Below are positions 49,430 to 59,333 of a stretch of 64,000 bases of DNA, in pieces; within the stretch, counting starts at the first letter, position 1, and the number at the start of each line of letters is the position of its first letter. The notes beneath the pieces were generated by a model. That model was not told where the DNA came from. It saw nothing but the letters and a program-made list of their open reading frames with translations, and made no database searches. Source of the stretch: Bathynomus jamesi (Eukaryota; Arthropoda; Malacostraca; Isopoda; Cirolanidae); NCBI GenBank assembly GCA_023014485.1, contig JAJOZX010005508.1, positions 124,001 to 188,000 of the forward strand, given 5' to 3'. The translations under genes were made by a program, and so were the position numbers.

Positions 49430-50036
49430 GAATGAACTCAGAATGGTTCCCTGAGTTTTTTATGATACACACAGACCGTGCATGGAACAAGGAACTCTTC
49501 TGGGATAATTAAATCCACTATAGTCCGAATAAGTAATGGTAAATGACAAATACCATAGTTTTTCTTTTTCATGATGCAAGCCCGACGTGGGCAACCGGTC
49601 TCTCGCAAAGAGGTCCCATAAATATAGCTTCCCTCAACAGCTATCTGCAAAGCAGACAGGATCCAGCTTTGGGACATGGATCTAGGGTTTAAAGCAGCCT
49701 AGCCCGACTACATTTAGAACCTTAATATAAGTAAAAGACTCGTTGCATTCACGTCGGATTGAATAAATCAAAGAAAAAGGGGTAACTATTATATTTTTAG
49801 CCAAAACCAAAACTTAAACCTCAACTGGCAGAATTGAGCGTCCACTTTTCAAGGCACATAACATGTCCGTTTCATGATGGGAATGAACTCTTTGCGAGAG
49901 ACCCGTTGCCCACGTCGGGCTTGCATCATGAAAAAGAAAAACTATGGTATTTGTCATTTACCATTACTTATTCGGACTATAGTGGATTTAATTATCCCAG
50001 AAGAGTTCCTTGTTCAATGCACGGTCTGTGTGTATC
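49430..50036. repeat. R3, full copy of the R foldback repeat
   Basis: The left arm starts CACACAGACCGTGCATGGAA at 49470. The right arm ends at 50036 (CACGGTCTGTGTGTATCAT), with arms of about 125 bp. The interior shares AATAAATCAAAGAAAAAGGGG and GGCACATAACATGTCCGTTT with R1, but in the opposite orientation. TA microsatellites flank it. Confidence 0.75.
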
Positions 50037-50039
50037 ATA

Positions 50040-50070
<31 letters not shown>

Positions 50071-50111
50071 TCTGTAACCTATATATAGGCTGTAACTCTT
50101 TATGTACTTCA

Positions 50112-50151
50112 GTGTTCCTGAGGATGTCATTAGACGAAAGCGCTTGAGCAC
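50112..50151 (+). ncRNA. Hammerhead ribozyme-like motif in PLE terminal fragment
   Basis: GTGTTC (50112-50117), CTGAGGA, extra T at 50125, GTC-ATTA-GAC, GAA, AGCGCT (50139-50144), T, GAGCAC (50146-50151). It is the mirror orientation of the copy at 46839-46878, so the two flank PLE-5 and R3 in inverted positions. Confidence 0.72.
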
Positions 50152-50190
50152 CATTCTGTGTTTCCTTTCCTTCGTGGTTTTATTCATCAT

Positions 50191-50271
<81 letters not shown>

Positions 50272-50295
50272 CACAGTGTATATACAGTATATATA
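50191..50295. repeat. (TA)n-(CA)n microsatellite
   Basis: A TA tract of about 50 bp leads into about 30 bp of CA repeats, then TATACAGTATATATATA. Confidence 0.95.
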
Positions 50296-50369
50296 TATTC
50301 TCATATACCTGATGATATTCTCGTATACCACCAGAGGAGAAGGATGCCTCACGGGTGGGCTGCTCGTAT

Positions 50370-50880
50370 GTCGTTTAATAGTAAAGGTTTTTGACTGTTT
50401 CTGCGGAAAATTTAGATATCATTATGTTCATGAACTCACAGTGATCTCGCGTATATACTTAGCATATTATAGTGGGTAATAGTGTCGTGATAATTAATGT
50501 GAAAGGATGGTTGTACATGGAGCTGGTGGTATCTGGAATGTGATTTAAAGGACAAGAAGTGGGCACTCCTACTAGCATCCCCTTCCCCTTCTCCTCCTCC
50601 CGCCCCACCCCCACCATATACACTGCGAATCTTCCGTTTAATAGTAAAATTTTTGACGGTGACCGCGGGAAATGTATGTTTAATTACGTTATAATCGTAC
50701 AGTGACTGCGCGTATATACTTTCATATGTCATAGTTAGTAATAGTTACATAATATGTGAAAAGATGCCTGAGCATCGCACTGGTGGTATCTGGAGTATTA
50801 TTTAAAGGGACGAGAAGTAGGACCCCTATCAGCGTTCTTCCCATCTCCACCCACCCACCCCACTATCTACGCGCCCCCGC
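50370..50880 (+). repeat. LINE-D 5' region: two tandem monomers
   Basis: CCGTTTAATAGTAAA(G/A) starts near 50369 and again near 50634, a period of about 264 bp. Each unit contains GCGTATATACTT, the CTGGTGGTATCTGGA block and GATTTAAAGG/ATTTAAAGGG, and ends in a C-rich stretch. It lies immediately before the LINE-D ORF1, so it is likely the 5' UTR with repeated promoter monomers. Confidence 0.7.
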
Positions 50881-50911
50881 AAGCCTGCTCCCCCATCGTT
50901 ACAGATACAAT

Positions 50912-52084
50912 GGGATCGTCTGTTGAAAATCATGTTCTTGTAGAAAATCTTTATGTTTTATATTTGACAAAGTAGATCATATTAGGTCAGACTTTCTCGT
51001 ATCTGTTTGTCATGAGTTATATGATTCGGAAGAAATAGAACATGCGAGGATACAGTTAAACACCCTGTTCAGTGCTACCCTCCCAACTCGTAGAGTTCTC
51101 ATTATCCTCCGGGATAATGAGAACAATATTACCTTCTACGTTACTAATTTCCATAGAGTACCAGTAATCTCTATGGGTGATGTAGACGTCTCGGTGCTCC
51201 TCAAACAGTACAATAAGGTACAAAAGTCGGTAGTTGAACTGAAACACCAACACGTAGTGTCAAATCAGAAAAATGCCATTTCGCTTGAACAATTCCGGTC
51301 AGAGTTAGATGCGTTGAAAGAGACGCTCCTCCCAAAGCCCAATTACTCGGAAGTTGTTCAGCAAGTCAGATCCCCAAGAAGCGCGTCGGGCGGCGAGGGA
51401 AACGAAATCCCCGCCCCCCCAACTCCCCCGTGAATGTGGGATAGAAACGCAGCATGCAGGTGAAGCGGTCAACCTCCCTCCCGTTTAGGAAAGGACTCCT
51501 GCTCCCGATTTCACAATGAGGAACAGGGACTGTCCGAGTGTCCGATGCCAAGAGACGAGGCATCACTGCCTCTTCCTTATCTTCCACTGCAGGGAAGAGG
51601 CGTTCGATTACTCAAACGCCTCGTTCGGCGTGCAGTTCCAGCCCCTCCCACTGAAGAAGGAGGGGCATGCGCGTCCGTCAGGATATAAACCCCGCTAACA
51701 GACCATCACCAAGCCACAGAGTAGGGGGGGGCATCCTATACCCCCAAGTTCGTGCCAACCATCCCCCAGGCAGGCGAACCCTGCCTCAGGGAGATTGAGG
51801 AAGAAGAGAACGGGTGGGTCACAGTTAACAGGCGCTCTTCACGGGGGATTCCTCAACCTGTCTTCGCGGCTAGGCCACCGGTGAGGAATCTCACCGTCTT
51901 TGTGTCGCGAATTCAGCTCGCGAACGAGGCAAGCGATATTCGACACATGATGGAAGAAGTCAGTGGGGAACATAGTTTATTGTTGGTTAATAAACTAAAC
52001 ACAAAATCTCCATATTATAACTCATTTAAAGTAATAATTAAAGGTGTAAATTCGCATTTCAACCCGTACAATATGAGTCAGTGA
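50912..52084 (+). pseudogene. LINE-D ORF1 (nucleic-acid binding, frameshifted)
   Basis: Start MGSSVENHVLVENLYVLY near 50912, then after frameshifts HIRSDFLVSVCHELYDSEEI and NTLFSATLPTRRVLIILRDN. The clean part, 51173-51433, reads GDVDVSVLLKQYNKVQKSVV, a coiled-coil-like segment, ending in a Pro-rich tail. Further frames carry a Cys/His-rich knuckle-like stretch (RDCPSVRCQETRHHCLFLIF, 51516-51580). They end with WVTVNRRSSRGIP and LTVFVSRIQLANEASDIRHM (51870-51950), then YYNSFKVIIKG. The order coiled coil, zinc knuckle, then a SRI..FKV segment is usual for ORF1 of Jockey/I-type LINEs. It stops near 52084. It is inactive as it stands. Confidence 0.65.
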
Positions 52085-52657
52085 CCAGACTGTATTATTG
52101 TTAAGGAGTTTATTTTCGAGGAAATTTGATAACAGGCAAAATAATAATAATAATAATAATAATACGCGCCCTAACGGTAATGCCTGAAATTTGTACTGTT
52201 TATAATAATAATCATATTAATAATAAATTTTCTATCAGTCATGGCGGATAACTTGTTGAAAATAGTCTCATATAATGTAAGGTCAGTGAGGAATTCAACT
52301 GTAAATGTTCATAAAATCTGTGGCAATGCAGATTTGATACTCCTGCAAAGCAGTGGCTACCTAGCAAGAGCTAAAATTCTTCTCTATCATCCATGATGAC
52401 TTTATGTACTATGCGTCATCAGCAGTAGACTTGTCAGATGAATTACTGTACGGTAGGCTTTTTGGTGGTGTTGCTTTCTTAATAAGAAAAGTTTGTCAAA
52501 ATATATAAAATTTTAGCAAGCGATAATGTAAGGAAAGATTGCATATTAATTGTAAACTGCTATTTACCATACAACAATGGCAGAAATGTAGATGAATACA
52601 TTTGTTTGCTGTACAAAATTAAGTCATTATCAGATAACCCTAAATATGCTCACTGTA

Positions 52658-53765
52658 CAGGGTGTCCCATAAGTCCGGCATCATAGGAAAAATAATTAAA
52701 AAAGGCAAAACAAAAGCTTTTATGATGGTGTTACATGCCCCAATAATGCGCTGCCGCAAATGTTCAACACTCCTAATTTTCTCTGCGTACCAGCGCTTTC
52801 AAGTGGCTCCAGAGATAAAAATCTAGTGGCGTGAGATCCGAGCTTCTAGCTGGCCATTCCACAGGCCTTCGACGTCCTATCCAATGATCAGGGAAGTGTT
52901 GGTACAGGTATTCCCTTACTTGGGTGCTGTAATGTGCAAGAGCCTTCTTGCTGGAACCATGTTGGGAAATTTCCTTCTTCGTTCAAGACACTGGGAAATG
53001 CTTCTTCCTTGGGCATACGTAGGTAGGTGCCTCCAGTGACATGTTCATCGAAAAAGAGGGGGCCTATGATGCGATCCTTCCAAATGCCACACCATACCAT
53101 CACCCGAGATGCACCTTGTTCCTTTGAAGAGGTATACCATGAGGGTTGTTTTGAGACCAGTAGCGGGTGTTCTGTCGATTTATCTCACCATTTCCAAAAA
53201 ACAGCCTCGTCACTGAACAGAATGGTGGACGGGAAATTGGCATCCGAGCATATTGTTCCGTAGCCCATTCACAAAATTCTATCCGCCGGTCGGGATCATC
53301 TTCGCCTAATTTCTGTAGGATCTGAAGTTTATATGGATGCCATTTGTGAGCCTGAAGAATGCGATGGATGCTACTTTTCGACATTCCTGTCTCGGCGGAC
53401 AATCGCCGAAGAGACTTATTGGGACTTCTGTTAAAATGAGCCAGGATAGCAGTCGCTGTATCATCGTCAGTGGACCTCCTTGAAGGTCCACTGCGTGGTT
53501 TATCTTCTATGGATCCTGTTTCCTTAAACTTTGCAACAAGTCTGCTAAAACAACTCTGTGTTATTGGCTCGCGGTCTGGATGCAGTCTGTTAAATTCAGC
53601 AGCGGCCTCTCTTTGACTCCGATTTCCTATGAGTAGAATTATCTGATTCGTTCTTCCTTGCTCACAGACATTATGGCCTGTAGAAAGAGAAAAATATGAA
53701 TTATGGTTTGTAGAAATAGAAAAATATGAATTTCTCGTATGATGCCGGACTTATGGGACACCCTC
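52658..53765 (-). mobile_element. M6, mariner-like element inside LINE-D
   Basis: The ends are CAGGGTGTCCCATAAGTCCG and GAGGGTGTCCCATAAGTCCG (inward), continuing GCATCATA. TA duplication lies at 52656-52657 and 53766-53767. Deleting the element and one TA restores ...AHC-III-GDFN... in frame in the LINE-D endonuclease. Length is 1108 bp with one minus-strand transposase. Confidence 0.92.
52700..53671 (-). pseudogene. M6 transposase (frameshifted)
   Basis: Start MSVSKEERTNQIILLIGNRS at 53671. The N-terminal HTH region contains REAAAEFNRLHPDREPITQS, LVAKFKETGSIEDKPRSG, then LRRLSAETGMSKSSIHRILQ, the second HTH. HKWHPYKLQILQKLGEDDPD and RRIEFCEWATEQYA follow. The first-Asp block is damaged (CSVTRLFFGNGEINRQNTRY for FSDEA-type). 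MMVWCGIWKDRIIGPLFFDE continues it. The second-Asp block is WFQQEGSCTLQHPSK (Asp to Glu). DLTPLDFYLWSHLKALV follows in yet another frame. With these changes it is inactive. Confidence 0.82.
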
Positions 53766-55339
53766 TATAATAATAGGGGATTTTAACGCGCATGTGAACT
53801 CGGAATTCTTTGTAGAATTGGGTAACATGTGCGAGTCGGGCAAATTAAGTATAGGTGATGTAGATGTATTAGGGGTAACCAGTGGTAATTTTACATACGT
53901 TAGATATGAGTGGTACCACCATGTGGATTGATCATTGTCTCACTAATAATAATCTAAAGGATCGAATTGTTAGAGTTCATATTCTGCACGATTTCCTTCT
54001 TTCTGATCATAGACCATTAGAACAATTAATTAATTTTACCAATTTATGCGCAACACGACATAACAAGAACTCAATAGGTAAGAATAATCGCGCGGATTGG
54101 TCTAATGTTAATATGCAACAGTAAATAGAATACAAAGACAGAACAGGTCACCCTTTAATAATTGAGAAATTTGCATCTTGCCTGTAGTAATCCTTGCTCA
54201 AATGATTCTCACTGTAAACTCATAGATAGGTATTATAGTAAGATAGAACTCTTGTTACTTCGAATAAATGATTACCTATGGACATCTAATCAGTTTGGTT
54301 TTAAAAGGTCCCACTCAACTGACTTGTGTATCTATGTACTTAAAGAAACAATATCTAAATACATTGACAGTAATTCAACTATTATAGCTGTTTCCTAGAT
54401 ATAGTAAGGCATATGATAGAGTGAACCACAATATTTTATTTAAAAAACTAGAAAACAGGAAGGTTCCCATGTACATATTAAATTTATTGAAATTTTGGCA
54501 TTCCCACCAATCTTTTACCGTTAGGTGGGACAATGTACTATCCGAATGTTTTGGCTTCTCTTGCGGGGTGAGACAAGGCTCCTTGCTCTCCCCTATGTTG
54601 TTTAATGTGTATGTTGACGGATTAATTGCGTCACTTAATCAGGCAACAGTGGGATGTTGTATAGATAGCACAAGGATAAATAACTTAGTTTATGCCGATG
54701 ATATGGTGTTAATAAGTCCCTCTGTTAAAGGTCTGGATCGGCTACTAAAAGTCTGCGAAGTGTATTCGCAGAAACATGATATTCATTTTAATGTTACAAA
54801 AACTAAGGTTATGCAATTTCATCCTAAAAGCTGTAAGCAGCCAGCTGATATAAAGTTTAAAATGAATGGTTAAGTAATTGAGGAAGTACAAGAGTTTAAG
54901 TATTTGGGTCAAACTATCACCAGCTCCTTGAATGATGACTCGGATATAGGAAAACAATCTCGAAGCCTTTGTGCTAAAGCGAATATGACTATAAGAAACT
55001 TTCGGTTCTGTACAAGTGAAAGTAAGACTCTTTCGTACTTCCTGCAGTAATATTTACGGACAGCAGCAACTCTGGGAGAATTATAAAAAAGGTTCTAGCA
55101 GAACCCTAAATTTACTGTACAACAGGTCTTCTCGACTCTTACATAAATTACCCCCCGACATGCTCAGCTTCGCAAATGTTCATTACCCGCAATGTCCCGT
55201 GCTTCCCGGAGGTAACAAGACGTGCTCAATACAGTCTGATGCAAAGAATTAAAAAATCAACCAACCCGATTATCCAAGCTATCCATGAGTCCTGCCGTTT
55301 ATCCTCTAAAGTCTAAACTCTAAACTATGGGATTCTTGG

Positions 55340-56168
<829 letters not shown>

Positions 56169-56646
56169 ACTAGGGGGGTCGAAACATATAAAAAATCAAG
56201 TTTCTCCAATTCCACAGTATGCACGTAGTTGGGAATGATGATCTCAACATCTTGTAAAAAAAATTAGTATATGCGACCTCCCTTACCCCTTCCATAGCAT
56301 CCCCCCCATTTTACTCTCTCCACAGATATAAACCCCAAATGTGACAATCATGCATTATATTAAGTCTTATTAAGTAGATTAGATTAATTTGGATAGATTA
56401 TTTAGATAGAGTTTTAGATAGATTGAATGGATTACATAGATTAATTTAGATAGATTAGATGAATTATATAAATTATTGTCACGTTTTTTTTAGTTTCAGA
56501 TTGTTATTTTCAGATTGTTTATGATTGAATGAGTTATGATTTAATTCCGAATGAGTTATATTAAATTCAGATTGAATGATTCAATTGCTAGAATTTAACA
56601 ATTAGTTTCTTGTTATTAATGCTACTAGGCCTAAATAAGTGAAATC

Positions 56647-58068
56647 ATGGCGACAAGAAGTAAAACGCACAATTCAACATTTGGTCACCCTGCAGAATTT
56701 CCACCTTCAATGACTCCTTCAAAGGCTGACGTATTTAGGCATTATTTATTGGTAAGAAAACGAGAAGAACTGATTTCGAAAGGTTCTAGAACAGCAAAAG
56801 AATGTTACAGAATTGTCACTAAAGATGTGGAAGCCATTTGAGAGAAGTTTTCCTTTCCACATATAGGATTTGAAGGAATAGCTATAAAAGTTGAACGATT
56901 GATAGAATCTGCAGCAAAGCTAAATAAAGTACCATTAAAAGAAAGAAACAACAGTTTTCAGCAGAAGGTGGAGACATTCGATGAAATGTTTGATATTTGC
57001 ACTTGTACTTGTTACGATAAAAACATCAGTCAAGCGGATTGCAGATGTGATATTAGAGTTCCAATGATTGAGTGGGAGTCTTTTGTGGGGCAGAAACAAA
57101 GAAAAAAACAACTAGGACCAATCACCAGAGTAACGACTTCGGCAAGAAAAAGGACTCACGATAGAGTTAAAGGATTTGAAAGAAGAGCCAAGATAAGCCT
57201 AGATATGAATGTCGCCTCAACCAGCAAACTGGACCCTTTACATATTATGGAAGATGAGAGCATGGAAATTGATGATGACAGCGACGATATTGACTTTGTT
57301 CCGGATTTTGAGCTGAGAGAAAACCATCAGAACAGAATTATTTATGATAACTTAACAATAACAGCAGATAGATACCGTGTAAGTTACAGAGCTACTGCAG
57401 CTATAGTAAATGCAGCTTTGAAGGATATGGGAATATTAGACGAAACCAATATGTTGAATAGGAAAAAAGTGGAAAGAGAAAGAGTACATGTGGGTAAAAA
57501 GAACATAATCAAAGTGAAATCAGAGAACACACAGATTGAAGGCATCGGATTTGATGGTAGAAAAGATCAAACTAAGACAAAAAAGGGAATGGAGTACGAA
57601 GAACATTATGTAATAGTCAAAGAACCTCTTGATGTTTACATGGATCATATAGCTCCAGATAACGGAACTGCTTGTTGTATTGCAGATGAAATAATAACTT
57701 TTATAGTTGATTCTAATAGCAAAGAATCCCTCAAAGCTTTGCTATGCGATGGCACCCCAGTGAACACTGGCAGGATTGGTGGAGTGCTAAAATTGATTGA
57801 ATTATATCTGGACAGGGCGGTACAATGGCTGATTTGCCTTTTGCATGCAAACGAACTGCCCTTCAGGCACGTATTTGAAGCAATTGATGGAAAAACTTCG
57901 GGACCAAACACCTTCAAAGGTTCTCTTGGAAATAAACTCCGAGAGGATTTGACCAAACTGGATATAGTTGATTATACCCCTGTAGAGGGCAACATTAAAG
58001 AAGTTTCGGCCGATATTGTTAAAAGTTTCAGCAGTGACCAAAAATATATGTATGAAATGTGCATTAGC
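56647..58068 (+). pseudogene. W3 transposase-like protein, N-terminal two thirds (one in-frame stop)
   Basis: Starts MATRSKTHNSTFGHPAEFPP at 56647. A TGA at 56839-56841 interrupts the frame after VTKDVEAI; it probably replaced a Trp codon. From 56842 the frame is open to 58068. FDEMFDICTCTCYDKNISQA and DCRCDIRVPMIEWESFVGQK form a Cys cluster. A basic stretch and an acidic stretch (MEDESMEIDDDSDDIDFVPD) follow. IEGIGFDGRKDQTKTKKG is the likely first catalytic Asp, ALLCDGTPVNTGRIGGVLKL the second, and AVQWLICLLHANELPFRHVF with DGKTSGPNTFKGSLGN follows. W1 and W2 show similar FDTTASNTG and TSTGPEI blocks. The function as a transposase is inferred. Confidence 0.65.
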
Positions 58069-58306
58069 CAGACTCTGTACTGAACGGACGCATTTCCTGA
58101 GCTCTCTGATTTTGCATCTACTTTTATATATAGCTGAGAATTTTACTTTTGGATAGTTTTGAATTTTATATACTTGCGTTTAAATTTACGTTGTTATAGT
58201 TAAGTAATTGAATATTAGTGGTTTTTAGCGATTTAGAAGTTTTCATAGCGTGCCGGCTTAATTTAACTTATACCTGTGACGGTTTAAACTAATTTTTAAC
58301 TGCACG

Positions 58307-59115
58307 ATGCCGTCGCAGAAAGCGTCGTGTGTTAGGTGTAGGGTAAACCGGTGGTATTCGGAATTTAAGGATTATAACGGCGGTCCAATGGCGATTACCG
58401 ATAGATCAGTTTGTTTCTTTTGCGAGTTCATGGAGGAATTAGTTGACATAAAACGCAGTGTACATGAGGTAGCGGAAAGACTTGCAACGCTTGATGAGGG
58501 CAGGGGTAGGGCTACGGTTGACGTAGGCCGAACCAATACTAATGTTCAAGACGTTAGTAATTTGAAGGGTGAGGTGCGTAACCTAGTTTCTAGTTTAGGT
58601 AGCTTGTCGGGAAGGTTAGATAGAGTTGAGGAAGGGTTAAGGTTAGTCCGAGAGTAGTAGATAGCGAGGGATTTAGAGAGGTTAAGGGTGGAGCTAGGCC
58701 GCGTACGTTAGGTGATAGGAATTTCCCCCCTATCGAGGTTTCGAATCCTTTCGCCCATTTGGAAAGGGACGTGAATGAGGGGGAAACTATTTTAATCGGG
58801 GACTCTTTAGTGCGCCATATGGACAAAGAGTTCGTTGAACGGCATCCAACCAAGAGGAGGAGGGTCTGTCTCCCAGGGGCCAGGGTTGACAGAGTTAGAG
58901 ACGAAGTGGTAAGATCGACGTTGCCTCCCGTCATTCAATGTTGGTGACGATGGTAGGAGGCAACGACTCGTATAGGCCCGATACGAGAGTGCCTGACCTT
59001 TTGGAGAGATATAGGAGGTTAATTAGTTCCTGAAGGCTAGGTCTGATAGGTCTTTAATTCTAGGTATTACCCCTAGGCACGGGTTGGGTCTTAGAATTAC
59101 GTCAAAACAATATTT
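58307..59115 (+). pseudogene. CR1-2 ORF1: zinc-binding, coiled-coil and SGNH esterase
   Basis: Starts MPSQKASCVRCRVNRWYSEF and has ITDRSVCFFCEFMEELVDIK. The CxxC pairs suggest a zinc ribbon, and a heptad-like stretch to about residue 110 (VRNLVSSLGSLSGRLDRVEE) suggests a coiled coil. Two stops near 58655 break the frame. The second part (58690-59100) reads RNFPPIEVSNPFAHLERDVN, ETILIGDSLVRHMDK (GDS block with the nucleophilic Ser), LPGARVDRVRDEV, then after a frameshift MVGGNDSYRPDTRV (GGND block) and TPRHGLGLRI with the catalytic His. This arrangement is known for CR1-group ORF1 proteins. The stops make it inactive unless they are sequence errors. Confidence 0.8.
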
Positions 59116-59333
59116 TGAATAACAAATTAGAAGAGATTTGTGCTGAGGAAAATGTACCCTTCGTAAAGCTGTGGTCCGAATTCAGTGATCCTAGCCTTTT
59201 TATAAAAGATGGGGGTGCATTTTAATGAAATAGGTAATGCTAGGCTAGGTAGGTTAATAGCCGAAAACGTGCGAAAGCTGTATAGGTCGAAGCCTTCTTT
59301 AAACGTTGTGGGTCCGGGGAACGCGGGCCCGAC

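Larger units (their letters stand above)
52241..55250 (+). pseudogene. LINE-D ORF2: endonuclease and reverse transcriptase, split by M6
   Basis: MADNLLKIVSYNVRSVRNST starts the endonuclease at 52241. It reaches NPKYAHC at 52655, where M6 is inserted. It resumes III-GDFNAHVNSEFFVELGN at 53768, and DHCLTNNNLKDRIVRVHILH with LLSDHRPL (SDH box). The RT fingers are mostly lost near 54150. Palm A YSKAYDRV is in a broken frame near 54400. The clean frame 54421-54873 contains VNHN-like ILFKKLENRKVP, FSCGVRQGSLLSPMLFNVYV and the catalytic YADDMVLIS, then HDIHFNVTKTKVMQFHPKSC. The C-terminus continues (EVQEFKYLGQTITSSLNDDS) to about 55250. The family style is Jockey/I-like. Multiple stops are present. 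Confidence 0.82.
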
